A stretch of DNA of 64,000 nt from an uncultured Methylobacillus sp. (GTDB lineage Bacteria; Pseudomonadota; Gammaproteobacteria; Burkholderiales; Methylophilaceae): contig CAIJXJ010000170.1 in NCBI GenBank assembly GCA_903824575.1, positions 1-64,000 of the forward strand, in the 5' to 3' direction. Each line of letters begins with the position of its first letter. The first letter of the stretch is position 1. Under the pieces are notes generated by a model, which was not told the origin of the DNA, searched no databases, and saw only the letters and a list, made by a program, of their open reading frames with translations. A program made the translations under genes and the position numbers. Of the stretch, positions 1-8,234 are shown piece after piece.

Positions 1-113
1 CATTGACTCCTAATCTATTTGCTGGAATCTGTCTCGAAACTGTCTTAAAAGCAAAAATTCAAAAAACTGAAGTTGTTCTAAGGTATCAATTCGGGTTTAC
101 TACCATCAATCAC

Positions 114-299
114 TCAATTCTTCTGGATCTCAGGACTTTTATTACTTAAGCATATAAAAAATTCTTCTATGCGGTAGAGTGTCGAAAACTCAGATTGCAG
201 ATGATCAGCCAAGTCCTTTGCTCGGCGCATGTCGGTAAAGGACGAGATCTCTTCATCATTTTTGTTTTTAACTATAAAGATCGTAATATTTTCTTCCAT
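114..299 (-). CDS. hypothetical small protein (61 aa)
   Basis: This is an open frame of 61 codons starting with MEENITIFIV. The predicted protein is soluble and charged, with no membrane segment and no motif I recognise. No convincing ribosome binding site lies in front of the ATG. It is on the same strand as the better supported small ORF at 407-541, with about 110 bases between them, so the two could share a transcript. The surrounding DNA is AT-rich. It may be a real accessory gene or a chance frame. Confidence 0.35.
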   Translation of the reverse strand: MEENITIFIVKNKNDEEISSFTDMRRAKDLADHLQSEFSTLYRIEEFFICLSNKSPEIQKN

Positions 300-406
300 T
301 TTTATAACTTACCCATGTTTTCCCAATTCAGCGAATTTATAGGCACTGAAAGTAGTTCAGGCATGAAACGGTGTTTATTAAGACTCTTGAACTGCCCATC
401 CATAAA

Positions 407-541
407 CTATGGCAGAAAATAGTTCGCGAAGAAACTTGCTATGAGAAGCAGGCACACAACAATCAATGCAGCTTGTCTGTGGCTTGCCATATCACGCTCA
501 AGATTTTCAAGCGGATTAAAAATTCCATCACCTCCAAACAT
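407..541 (-). CDS. small single-pass membrane protein (44 aa)
   Basis: A 44-codon frame starts MFGGDGIFNPLENLERDM and ends at a TAG at 407-409. A GGAGG lies six bases before the ATG, which is the best support that it is translated. Residues 24-42 form one hydrophobic helix (ALIVVCLLLIASFFANYFL), so the product should be a small inner-membrane protein with a charged N-terminal part of about 22 residues. I do not recognise the family. The rest of 300-727 holds no other gene I can support. Confidence 0.55.
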   Translation of the reverse strand: MFGGDGIFNPLENLERDMASHRQAALIVVCLLLIASFFANYFLP

Positions 542-727
542 GGTTGCCTCCAGTTCTAATTACTATGTGACCTCATGTAGTCTCAATATAAAAGAATATG
601 ATTACATTTTCATGAAGGCAGCAATTTGGCTCAGAAAACGCTGGCCGGTCGAATAATTACATGTGGTTCTGTCACAAATCTGCAATTCTATTTCTCTATT
701 ATCAAGGGTACACATTAGGGGGATTTT

Positions 728-1339
728 ATGTCTGAATTTTTCAAGCAACTGGCAATTCAACGCTGGGACGATCATCGTTACTATCATCACAGCCGTATCA
801 ATCAGACGCTGCATCTGATCAGCGCCTTGAGTTTCTTGTGTGCCTACGTTATGTTATTCAAAGACCCGGCTATTGCGGGCTTGATTGGTTGGCTGGTTTC
901 CATGACCACCCGTCAGTCAGGGCATTTTTTCTTTGAGCCGCTGGGCTACGACGAAGTTAACCAGGCAACAAACGAGTATAAGGAAGCAATCAAGGTCGGC
1001 TACAATTTGCGCCGCAAGGTGATATTAATCACCATCTGGGCCGCCTCTCCTTTGCTCCTCATCCTTGATCCAACACTTTTTGGTCTGTTCACGCCAGATG
1101 CCAATCTCTACGAATTTATTCGTCATACCGGCCTGATCTGGCTAGCCATTGGAATTGGTGGATTAATCTTTAGAACCATCCACCTGTTTTACCTGAAAGG
1201 CGTCATGTCCGGCCTGGTGTGGATGACCAAGATTCTGACGGATCCTTTTCACGACGTTCTGCTCTATCACAAGGCCCCCCTCGCATTGCTGCGAGGCGAA
1301 CTGATCGAGAACAGGTTGGCGCATCACAAAGCTGAATAA
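728..1339 (+). CDS. Mpo1-like (DUF962/YGL010w) membrane protein
   Basis: The 203-residue protein has several hydrophobic segments. It carries two features of the Mpo1/DUF962 family: near residue 18 the pattern Y-H-H-x3-N-x3-H (YYHHSRINQTLH), and near residue 63 Q-S-G-H-F-F-F-E, close to the Q-x2-GH-x2-FE of yeast Mpo1. Mpo1 is an iron-dependent dioxygenase that shortens 2-hydroxy fatty acids in sphingoid base breakdown. Whether this homologue does the same is inference. The C-terminal 100 residues, with further membrane helices, extend beyond the part I can compare. A strong GGGGG purine run lies before the ATG. The gene converges on the aminotransferase gene with a 3-base gap. Confidence 0.65.
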   Translation: MSEFFKQLAIQRWDDHRYYHHSRINQTLHLISALSFLCAYVMLFKDPAIAGLIGWLVSMTTRQSGHFFFEPLGYDEVNQATNEYKEAIKVGYNLRRKVILITIWAASPLLLILDPTLFGLFTPDANLYEFIRHTGLIWLAIGIGGLIFRTIHLFYLKGVMSGLVWMTKILTDPFHDVLLYHKAPLALLRGELIENRLAHHKAE

Positions 1340-1364
1340 TTTTCAGCGGCTCTGCCGCTGAAAA
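1340..1364. terminator. hairpin between convergent genes
   Basis: The 11-bp perfect stem TTTTCAGCGGC/GCCGCTGAAAA has a TCT loop. It overlaps the stop codon of the minus-strand aminotransferase gene and directly follows the stop of the plus-strand gene at 1339. On the minus strand it is followed by an AT-rich stretch, so it may terminate both transcripts. Confidence 0.55.
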
Positions 1365-3007
1365 CGATGCGCCAGCATTTCCCGCAACACGCGACGCTTG
1401 ATGGCTTTATTAGTCAAGGCGGGATTGCTCCACCACCAACCGCTTTGTGACATCGCTGTTGCGGCCGTCACAAAGCGTTCCATAACCTGCTCAAAGTCCT
1501 GTTCACTGTAATTAAGACTGAAGATGAAACGGCCGCTGCCCACCCAACTCAGCGCCAAGCCTTCAAGCCGCAGATAATACTGAAACAGCCAGTTGTAGCA
1601 GCCGGGCTGGGTGTAAATCACCGTCCATATTGAAGACAGGTTTACAACTTGGACAGGCAGACCGGCGACGGACAATCTTTGGTTGAGCGATTGGGCTCTT
1701 CGGTTCCAAGTCTCATCAAGATTTTGGTAGAAGGCCTTGATCTCGGGAGTTTCCAGACTATGCAGAAAAACGTTCATCGCACCCATGACGTAGGGATGGG
1801 CATTAAAAGTGCCTCGGGCGAAACAGATGTCAGCCGGAGCCTCATCGCGGAAACGCTTCATCCAGGCCTTTTTTCCGCAAAGCGCACCTACCGGAAACCC
1901 GCCTCCCAGGGTTTTGCCATAAGTCACCATGTCGGCTTTTACGCCAAAATACTCCTGTGCGCCGCCAGGGGCCAAGCGGAATCCAACAAATACTTCATCG
2001 AAGATCAGCGCGATGTTTTTTTCATCGCAAACCTGCCGCAACTGCCGCAGCCAGGCGGTATAAACTTCACGCGAATATCCGGCAGAGCGGGAACTGTCCA
2101 GCAGCGAAGAATCTCCCGGCGCGCTTGCGTTAGGATGCAATGCCTGCAGCGGATTAACCAAAATACATGCAATATCGCGCCGGGACCGCAGCACATGCAG
2201 CGCGGCTTCGTCCATTTCCTTCAGGTTATAGGTGTCTCTTGCCGCAACGGGATTGCCGATACCTGGCTGAACGTCACCCCACCAACCGTGATAAGAACCA
2301 CAAAATCTAACCAGATGGGTCTTCCGAGTGTGGTATCTTGCCAAGCGTACTGCCTGCATTACCGCTTCGGTTCCCGACATGTGAAAAGATACCTCGTCGA
2401 GTCCGGACAAGAGCTTCAGGCGGCGTACATTGTCGGCTACTACCGGATGATAGGCTCCAAGCACCGGTCCGAGTTCACTGACCATGGCGCTCCCCCTGGC
2501 GATGCAATCCTTGTAGAAATCATAGCCAAAAAGATTTACCCCATAAGAGCCTGCAAGGTCATAGCAAACATTGCCATCAAGATCAGTCACCGTGACTCCG
2601 GAGGATGTCTCTACAAAGGAGCCGATCTTGAGCGAACCGCTCACCAGTTGCCTGAATTGGAATGGCACCCGGTAGGCGCTGATGAATTGCATGTCAGAGA
2701 TGCTGTCCTCGGCTTCACGCGTCAACTGCAGCGTTTTCGGATAGTTGGTACGGAAATTTTCCGCAAGCACTGCGAAGGCAAGCTTGCGAACAGACACAAT
2801 ATCCTCCGGGGCACCATCCACGCCAAAAGCTTGCCGTTCATCATAGCTGTAAAAGGGAATCATGGCTGCAAAGCGGCGCGCCATGCGCGGATGCCCGGTC
2901 AGCGAACGGTGCTTGGCGACGGACAGTTCCAGCCGTTGTTTCAATCGGACCGAAGCATAAGCCAGGATCGCAGCGAAAAACACATAAAGAACCACTGATT
3001 CACTCAC
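1343..3007 (-). CDS. class III aminotransferase, HemL-like, membrane-anchored
   Basis: The protein is a 554-residue PLP-dependent aminotransferase related to glutamate-1-semialdehyde aminomutase. Its core shows FHMSGTEAVMQAVRLAR (PLP phosphate contact), a LIFDEVFVGFR aspartate motif and the Schiff-base lysine in TYGKTLGGGFPVGA. It is about 120 residues longer than HemL. The extra part is N-terminal and begins with a hydrophobic segment (residues 5-20), suggesting membrane attachment. The start is GTG, preceded by AAAAAAGGAG at good spacing. It is transcribed divergently from the psd-like gene only 44 bases away. Length, anchor and context argue against a housekeeping role in tetrapyrrole synthesis; amination of a lipid or envelope precursor is my inference. 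Confidence 0.75.
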   Translation of the reverse strand: MSESVVLYVFFAAILAYASVRLKQRLELSVAKHRSLTGHPRMARRFAAMIPFYSYDERQAFGVDGAPEDIVSVRKLAFAVLAENFRTNYPKTLQLTREAEDSISDMQFISAYRVPFQFRQLVSGSLKIGSFVETSSGVTVTDLDGNVCYDLAGSYGVNLFGYDFYKDCIARGSAMVSELGPVLGAYHPVVADNVRRLKLLSGLDEVSFHMSGTEAVMQAVRLARYHTRKTHLVRFCGSYHGWWGDVQPGIGNPVAARDTYNLKEMDEAALHVLRSRRDIACILVNPLQALHPNASAPGDSSLLDSSRSAGYSREVYTAWLRQLRQVCDEKNIALIFDEVFVGFRLAPGGAQEYFGVKADMVTYGKTLGGGFPVGALCGKKAWMKRFRDEAPADICFARGTFNAHPYVMGAMNVFLHSLETPEIKAFYQNLDETWNRRAQSLNQRLSVAGLPVQVVNLSSIWTVIYTQPGCYNWLFQYYLRLEGLALSWVGSGRFIFSLNYSEQDFEQVMERFVTAATAMSQSGWWWSNPALTNKAIKRRVLREMLAHRFQRQSR

Positions 3008-3051
3008 GAAAAAACTCCTTTTTTGACAACGAATATACGGAATATAAAGTT

Positions 3052-3933
3052 ATGGGCCTGCGCCAACTGATACAACAAATTTTGACGCAAGAGGATCTGA
3101 ACTTCCTGCTCACCAACCGTTTGCCCCGCAGAGGACTGACGCAATTCATGGGGTGGTTCAGCAAGATCGAACAACCGCTGGTACGCGATCTGTCGATCTC
3201 TTTTTGGAAGTTCTTCTCTGACTTGGATTTGACCGAGGCGAAGAATACCCAATTCAAAAGCATGCATGACTGCTTCATTCGCGAACTGAAAGATGGATTG
3301 AGGCCGGTTGATGCAGATCCCGCCGTTCTTTCCAGCCCGTCTGACGCTATTATCGGCGCCAACGGCCCGATTGAGGGCACGCGTGTTTTTCAAGCGAAAG
3401 GCTTTCCCTATACGCTTGATGATCTGATAGGAGATGATGCCAGTACGGGTGAATGGCAAGATGGCCACTTTGTGACCTTGCGACTTACTGCCAGTATGTA
3501 CCATCGGTTCCATGCGCCTCACGACTGCGAAGTCACGCAAGTGACCTACTTCTCCGGGGATACATGGAACGTGAACCCTATAGCCCTCTCCCGCGTTGAA
3601 AAGTTGTTTTGTAAAAATGAAAGGGCCTTCATTCGCACGCGCATTACGAATAACGGCCCCTGCCACGGACAGTCTATCGCTCTGGTACCGGTAGCTGCAA
3701 TTCTGGTGGCCAGCATACGACTTCATTTTCTCAACGTCTTGTTGCATCTCAAATATGGGGGACCAAGTGTCATCCCTTGCCAGGCTTCTTTTGCCAAGGG
3801 ACAGGAAATGGGGTGGTTTCAGCACGGCTCTACCATCATCGTTCTTGCGCCAAAGGGATTCACGTTGTGTGAAGGCCTTGAGACTGGATCACGCATTCTT
3901 ATGGGACAGGCCCTCATGCGCCGGGTTGAATGA
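3052..3933 (+). CDS. psd: phosphatidylserine decarboxylase family protein
   Basis: This 293-residue protein matches full-length bacterial phosphatidylserine decarboxylases, which form ethanolamine phospholipid by a pyruvoyl-dependent reaction. It shows the SPSDA motif with the catalytic aspartate (about residue 102), YHRFHAPHD with the catalytic histidines (about 150) and, near 262, HGST, the self-cleavage site that becomes the pyruvoyl group. Most family members have LGST, so the first residue differs. The 3' end overlaps the convergent glycosyltransferase gene by 20 bases. With the aminotransferase and glycosyltransferases around it, this copy may serve a dedicated lipid pathway; from this window alone I cannot tell whether it is the only psd. 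Confidence 0.85.
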   Translation: MGLRQLIQQILTQEDLNFLLTNRLPRRGLTQFMGWFSKIEQPLVRDLSISFWKFFSDLDLTEAKNTQFKSMHDCFIRELKDGLRPVDADPAVLSSPSDAIIGANGPIEGTRVFQAKGFPYTLDDLIGDDASTGEWQDGHFVTLRLTASMYHRFHAPHDCEVTQVTYFSGDTWNVNPIALSRVEKLFCKNERAFIRTRITNNGPCHGQSIALVPVAAILVASIRLHFLNVLLHLKYGGPSVIPCQASFAKGQEMGWFQHGSTIIVLAPKGFTLCEGLETGSRILMGQALMRRVE

Positions 3934-5110
3934 CGGTATCCTTTTGTGATTCGCTGCTTGTTGTGCCCCTTTGCTGTTCATGGCCCTTCACCACTTGGGC
4001 AAGTGCACCAGCAAACCGTTCGCATACTGACCCCCAATCCAGATGGGAGACGCTTGGCGCAGCCTGTTGGCGTATTGCCTTTAACTTGTGTGGTGCTGAT
4101 GCGAGGGTCCAACCACTATTGATAAAGCCAGCCTCATCGGCAAAGGGCACCAACAGGCCGTTGACCTCGTTAGTGATCATGGTTGCGGCGGCCGCATAGT
4201 CGTAAGCAATGACGGCGAGTCCGCTGGCAAGTGCCTCAGGCACAACGTTGCCAAATGTTTCGGTCACGCTTGGAAATAAGAACAGATCACCGGATGCGTA
4301 ATGGACGGCTAATTCATGACCGGTTTTCATCCCGGCAAAAATCGCATCAGGACATTCCTCTTGTAGTGATTTAGCCAAGGGGCCATCGCCCACAAATACA
4401 AGCCTGGCGTTTGGGAGGCGAGATTTAATGGCTGAAAAGGATCTTAAAACCAGATTGACGTTCTTTTCTTTGGCGAGTCGACCTACATGGAGCACCACGA
4501 CATCCTGATCATTAACCCCCCAGCTTTTACGCAGCTCAGATGATCTGTGGACAGGGGAAAAAAGGTCAATCGCCACGCCACGCGAAAACAAGGCTACATT
4601 CCGGTAACCACGCGCCTGCAATGTCTGAATCATCGCAAGAGTTGGTACCAGTGTTACCATGGTGCGGTTATGCAACCAGCGCATATAAGCTTCAATCGCC
4701 CCCCTGAGCAGGCCAATGCCATAGTGGCTGGAATAATTTTGAAAGTTTGTGTGAAATGAGCTGGTCACTGGTATTAGCAGTTTACGAGCTGCATTGATAG
4801 CCGATAAACCCAGCGGTCCTTCTGTCGCAACGTGTACGACATCCGGGCGATTTTGCTCCCAAAGCTTGACGAGACGACTCTCGGACGGTATTCCAAACCG
4901 CAATTCACTATAAAAAGGAATCGGAAATCCAGTCACCAAAACATCTTCCTGACCAATCCGTGTGTTTGGAATGTCAGAACTGAATTGGCTTGGTCTTATG
5001 ACTTGCAATGAGTGGCCCAGTTTTATTAAGCCTTCCGTTATTCGCCCCAGCGTCATTGCAACGCCATTCACTTCGGGGATGAACGTTTCCGTGACCAGAG
5101 CAATACGCAT
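3914..5110 (-). CDS. GT4-family glycosyltransferase
   Basis: This is a GT-B fold group 1 glycosyltransferase of about 398 residues. The N-terminal half starts MRIALVTETFIPEVNGV, the donor-site glycine-rich loop of the MgtA/SqdX-like subgroup. The C-terminal half has VVLHVGRLAKEKNV and the E-x7-E type motif in PSVTETFGNVVPEALASG that binds the nucleotide sugar. Proteins of this subgroup glycosylate diacylglycerol or phosphatidylinositol-type lipids, but the substrate here is unknown. I chose the ATG at 5110 because homologues begin there; the frame stays open to an ATG at 5194, and neither start has a clear ribosome binding site. It converges on psd with a 20-base overlap. Confidence 0.8.
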   Translation of the reverse strand: MRIALVTETFIPEVNGVAMTLGRITEGLIKLGHSLQVIRPSQFSSDIPNTRIGQEDVLVTGFPIPFYSELRFGIPSESRLVKLWEQNRPDVVHVATEGPLGLSAINAARKLLIPVTSSFHTNFQNYSSHYGIGLLRGAIEAYMRWLHNRTMVTLVPTLAMIQTLQARGYRNVALFSRGVAIDLFSPVHRSSELRKSWGVNDQDVVVLHVGRLAKEKNVNLVLRSFSAIKSRLPNARLVFVGDGPLAKSLQEECPDAIFAGMKTGHELAVHYASGDLFLFPSVTETFGNVVPEALASGLAVIAYDYAAAATMITNEVNGLLVPFADEAGFINSGWTLASAPHKLKAIRQQAAPSVSHLDWGSVCERFAGALAQVVKGHEQQRGTTSSESQKDTVIQPGA

Positions 5111-5276
5111 GCTGGATAAGTGCCTTGATTGATGGTCCACAGGTGGCTCATTCATTAATTTGATGGATGCCAGACTAAATTCCGTAAGATACAAAATGAT
5201 GAAGAATAGGTTACATTTTCATGACAAATAAATAACTGATGCTTCGGACATTTGATTTTACTTACGGGAATAAGCG

Positions 5277-5389
5277 GATCTCTTACGTTAATTGGCCCCC
5301 AGCCTGATCCAGCGCACGAATAACGATTTGATCCCGAAGCGAGGCAATCCATGAATTTCAGTCAGTATTCACTCAAGAGTTCCTTTTTG
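5277..5389 (-). pseudogene. remnant of the GT2 glycosyltransferase 3' end
   Basis: Two blocks of the intact glycosyltransferase gene at 6169-6999 recur here side by side. 5277-5329 equals 6158-6210 (53 identical bases, including the stop codon), and 5330-5367 equals 6454-6491. The 243 bases (81 codons) between these blocks in the intact gene are absent. The junction keeps frame, but a missing base just upstream, at about 5367, shifts it. Beyond 5367 the match continues to about 5389 with mismatches. It is a non-functional duplicate tail that borders the toxin-antitoxin module. Confidence 0.85.
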
Positions 5390-5515
5390 GCCCGCCTCCC
5401 GAGCCTTTATCATTGAGAATCAGATGCGCAAAGTCTCACTAGCAAATGGCAAAGGGCTATTCGTTATCGCCACTTCATCCATCGTCAGATTCTTACCGTG
5501 GCAGGATCCAGCCTA

Positions 5516-5543
5516 TTGCCATTAAAATAAATAGCTCTATAAT
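5516..5543 (+). promoter_or_regulatory. sigma-70 promoter of the toxin-antitoxin operon
   Basis: A TTGCCA -35 box (5516-5521), a 16-base spacer and a perfect TATAAT -10 box (5538-5543) lie 33 bases before the antitoxin ATG. Confidence 0.65.
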
Positions 5544-5563
5544 TAGGTCTATATTAAGGTCTA
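5543..5563 (+). promoter_or_regulatory. probable autoregulatory operator, AGGTCTA direct repeats
   Basis: AGGTCTA occurs at 5545-5551 and 5557-5563, 12 bases apart, just after the -10 box and before the ribosome binding site. Phd/YefM antitoxins normally repress their own promoter, so paired repeats in this position are a likely binding site. The function is inferred. Confidence 0.4.
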
Positions 5564-5575
5564 AAGGAGTGAGCC

Positions 5576-5827
5576 ATGGAACAAATCCACGCCAGCCTCA
5601 GCGTCAGCATGTCGGAGTTCAAGAAAAATCCGTCCCGCATCAAGCAGGATGCAGGGTTGCAGCCTGTCGCCGTGCTCAACCACAACAGGCCTGCATTCTA
5701 TCTGCTCGATCCTGAAGTCTATGAGTCGATACTGGACAGGCTGGAAGACATCTCACTCTCCAGCCTGATTCATGAACGGCTTGCCATGAAGGCCCAGGCT
5801 ATCGAAGTCGATATCGAAACAATCTAA
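5576..5827 (+). CDS. Phd/YefM-family antitoxin
   Basis: The 83-residue protein resembles the prevent-host-death antitoxin family: an N-terminal DNA-binding half with SVSMSEFKKNPS, then PVAVLNHNRPAFYLLDPEVYE, the typical central strand-helix, and a charged C-terminal tail that should bind the toxin. An AAAGGAG ribosome binding site lies seven bases before the ATG. The stop is one base before the toxin GTG, so the pair is co-translated. It should neutralise the toxin encoded next and repress the shared promoter. Confidence 0.85.
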   Translation: MEQIHASLSVSMSEFKKNPSRIKQDAGLQPVAVLNHNRPAFYLLDPEVYESILDRLEDISLSSLIHERLAMKAQAIEVDIETI

Positions 5828-5828
5828 C

Positions 5829-6119
5829 GTGACCTATCGTCTGAAATTCGTTCCGCCCGCACTGGAGGAATGGAACCGACTAGATGGCTCGGTCAAGGAG
5901 CCGCTACGGAAACTTCTCAAAAAGCGACTCGCGTCTCCGCACGTCCCAGGAGCCAGATTGCACGGCGACCTGGCGAACTGCTACAAGATCAAACTGCTGA
6001 AGCAAGGCTATCGGCTGGTCTACACCGTCATTGATGAAGAAGTCGTCGTCCTCGTGCTCTCGGTCGACAAGCGGGAAGATTCCTTGGCCTATGAGGCAGC
6101 CAGGAAACGGATAAAGTAG
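5829..6119 (+). CDS. RelE/ParE-superfamily toxin
   Basis: The 96-residue protein has the RelE-type plan: MTYRLKFVPPALEEWNRLD, a helical hairpin, then GDLANCYKIKLLKQGYRLVYTV and the C-terminal strand VVVLVLSVDKREDSLAYE. The basic and aromatic residues K-I-K and Y-R-L-V-Y are those expected in ribosome-dependent mRNA interferases of the RelE branch. The start is GTG, directly after the antitoxin stop. Target and activity are inferred from family. The module is flanked by duplicated pieces of a glycosyltransferase gene, which suggests it arrived by recombination. Confidence 0.85.
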   Translation: MTYRLKFVPPALEEWNRLDGSVKEPLRKLLKKRLASPHVPGARLHGDLANCYKIKLLKQGYRLVYTVIDEEVVVLVLSVDKREDSLAYEAARKRIK

Positions 6120-6157
6120 TGCTATTGAAGGGGCTTTAAAGGAGATTGGAATCATCC

Positions 6158-6210
6158 GATCTCTTACGTTAATTGGCCCCCAGCCTGATCCAGCGCACGA
6201 ATAACGATTT
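6158..6210. repeat. 53-bp direct repeat, right copy
   Basis: This is identical to 5277-5329. It contains the last 14 codons and stop of the GT2 gene plus 11 bases beyond. The two copies bracket about 830 bases holding the toxin-antitoxin module. Confidence 0.9.
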
Positions 6211-6999
6211 CATACTCACCAATGGCGCGGATGCAGCCGGAGTATTTATTCGCAATGAGAGCAGATGAATAGTTTGCAAAACCAGCACGAGTGGATAATC
6301 AAGCTGCAACAAATCAGCAAGCATTCGCCATTCAGCTCTGATCCCTTTCCAGTATCCAATTTTTTCTGTTTTTCTGGATTGCGTAACGTGAGGCCAATAC
6401 GAAATTGCGATTGGAAGTTGACGGGCAATAATCTGCTTGTTCATGAACAATTCGATCCCGAAGCGAGGCAATCCATGAATTTCAGTCAGTACTTCGCTCA
6501 GGAGTTCCCTTTTGATCACTCTTTCCCCTGAAACAAAATCCAGACCGATGGCACGAAATAACAAAAGACTGTTTTTACGCAGACTCAAACTAGCCCCAGC
6601 AACTCCGGATAAAACAGGCGCTGCGAGAGCCGCAATGTTATTTGCAACAAGTCCTTTGAGGTCAGCATCAAGCAGCATGATGAATTCACCTTGAGCATGG
6701 GCCAAGCCTGTCGCCATCGCATGGCTTTTACCTTGATTGATCGGGTAACTAATGAGTTTGACTGTCGGATACGATTTTACGATCTCGGCAGTGTTGTCAG
6801 TCGATCCGTCATCTACCACAATAAGCTCGTGCACCAAAGGGTGCGCCGATGCCACATCTAGTACCGCAGCAATTCGTGGCGCCTCATTAAAAGCGCAGAT
6901 GATGCAAGTCAAGCCAACGCCTCCAGCGGGAGTCTGGGTGCTGGCCAAGCATTTTTCGCGCGGTGTTAAATGGTATAAATCTATTTCAGTTGATCTCAT
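6169..6999 (-). CDS. GT2-family glycosyltransferase
   Basis: This is a GT-A fold family 2 glycosyltransferase resembling dolichol-phosphate-mannose synthase-like and glucosyl-phosphoglycerate synthase-like enzymes. Motifs include LTCIICAFNEAPRI at the nucleotide site, ELIVVDDGSTDNT, and MLLDADLKG with the metal-binding DxD. There are no strong C-terminal membrane helices. I chose the ATG at 6999, preceded by AAAGAAAGAAAT. The frame is open to 7047, which would overlap the upstream HAD gene by 23 bases but lacks a ribosome binding site. It probably forms an operon with the HAD gene. Its last part was copied to 5277-5389. The acceptor is unknown. Confidence 0.8.
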   Translation of the reverse strand: MRSTEIDLYHLTPREKCLASTQTPAGGVGLTCIICAFNEAPRIAAVLDVASAHPLVHELIVVDDGSTDNTAEIVKSYPTVKLISYPINQGKSHAMATGLAHAQGEFIMLLDADLKGLVANNIAALAAPVLSGVAGASLSLRKNSLLLFRAIGLDFVSGERVIKRELLSEVLTEIHGLPRFGIELFMNKQIIARQLPIAISYWPHVTQSRKTEKIGYWKGIRAEWRMLADLLQLDYPLVLVLQTIHLLSLRINTPAASAPLVSMKSLFVRWIRLGAN

Positions 7000-7024
7000 A
7001 TTTCTTTCTTTGCAGCGAGACTCA

Positions 7025-7732
7025 TCAGGATGTGACTGCATCGACATTCAAGTCAAGAGCATGCAGCAGGCGGTCGGAAAATTCAGCGGGTGACGTAGAG
7101 AGAAGATCCCCTGGAACGCCAAAGTCCCGGGTCAAGCGAACGCTGTCTTCGAAGCCATAGGCCACGACAAACGGATGCATTCCGGCCCCGACCGACGCGA
7201 GATAATCACTGTATTCATCCCCGCACGCATAGGCACGCGCTGGATTAATAGCAAAGGACTCTCTGGCAAGCCTCAAGTGAACCGTTTTATCCTCGCGAAG
7301 GGGAATACATGCAACAAAATCAAACTCGCCAAGATCAATGCCGTAGCGATTAAACAGGCATTTCAGTGTTGCTTCAGGTTCTATCGTGATATTTCGTGTC
7401 ACAAGTCCCACACGGACATCAGGGGCATCTAGCAGCGTACGCAACAGCGACTCAATCCCGGAATACAAACAGGCTTCTTGTCGATAGACTTCGGTTAACG
7501 TTGCCAACAGTTTCATGCGATTCTGCTTGCCAAACTGGCGGCGCAAGTTTGTTGGAAACTCTCTAAGTCCCCCTAGATACTTCAGCAACTTGCGTCGTTT
7601 CTGAAAGCGATCAAGATCGCCAATAGCCATTCCGTGATTTAAAAATGTTTTTTCGATCGCATGAAATGCATCAACGGTTGTGCCATCCGCATCAAAAATA
7701 ACTAGTCGTTCCCGGTTTGTGTATAAGGCCAT
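7025..7732 (-). CDS. HAD-superfamily hydrolase (phosphoglycolate phosphatase-like)
   Basis: A haloacid dehalogenase-type phosphatase of about 235 residues. Motif I is VIFDADGTTVDAF, with the nucleophile and acid aspartates. Motif II is LVTRN, a lysine-type position follows in REDKT, and motif IV is ACGDEYSDYLASVGAG. The helical cap between motifs I and II is of the Gph type. The ATG at 7732 fits the family N-terminus best; the frame stays open to 7795. It lies upstream of, and probably in an operon with, the GT2 gene. It could remove phosphate from a glycosylated intermediate, but the substrate is not deducible. Confidence 0.75.
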   Translation of the reverse strand: MALYTNRERLVIFDADGTTVDAFHAIEKTFLNHGMAIGDLDRFQKRRKLLKYLGGLREFPTNLRRQFGKQNRMKLLATLTEVYRQEACLYSGIESLLRTLLDAPDVRVGLVTRNITIEPEATLKCLFNRYGIDLGEFDFVACIPLREDKTVHLRLARESFAINPARAYACGDEYSDYLASVGAGMHPFVVAYGFEDSVRLTRDFGVPGDLLSTSPAEFSDRLLHALDLNVDAVTS

Positions 7733-7919
7733 GACCCTAAACATAAACATTCCATGTGACAATCTTATGAAAATAAATTCATAATTGCTCAGCAACAGGC
7801 AATTAAATACGTAATCTGAAGTTCAATAAGACTCGGCTTGGCATCCGCATCACCCTCTGGCCATTTTTAACATTATCGTAACAGTTAAAAATCCGATTTT
7901 CTTATAGAATCACAGGCTC

Positions 7920-8234
7920 ATGTCAAAACCAGAGCAACTATTTTTCCAGCTGATTAACACCAATACCGATTACATTGAATTTGTGGTCTCCTACTTTATT
8001 GGGGAGGATCAGTGGCTGGTTGATGGCATAGGATGGTTGAAAAAAGATAAACCAAGCTACTATCTTCGTCTCATCAGGCTAAACGGCTTCCCGGCCAGAG
8101 GAAAATCATTCAAAGACGCCTTAATCGTCGAGAAAAAATCCAGCCTTATTTTCGAAAATAAATTACTGGCCGAATTTACCCTGACAAACATTGATCAAAT
8201 GATGACACCTGCAAAAAGACAGCGGAAAAGGTAA
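7920..8234 (+). CDS. hypothetical protein (104 aa)
   Basis: The frame encodes a soluble 104-residue protein with mixed alpha/beta character, many aromatic residues in the first half and a basic C-terminus (AKRQRKR). I do not recognise a family. The ATG lies just after a TATAGAAT-like box, with no clear ribosome binding site. The region is AT-rich, like the neighbouring small genes, and may be accessory DNA. Confidence 0.5.
   Translation: MSKPEQLFFQLINTNTDYIEFVVSYFIGEDQWLVDGIGWLKKDKPSYYLRLIRLNGFPARGKSFKDALIVEKKSSLIFENKLLAEFTLTNIDQMMTPAKRQRKR

Noticed and set aside
1649-2998. 449-codon open frame on the plus strand
   Set aside because: It is antisense to the aminotransferase gene, whose motifs are unmistakable; the shadow product has no family features.
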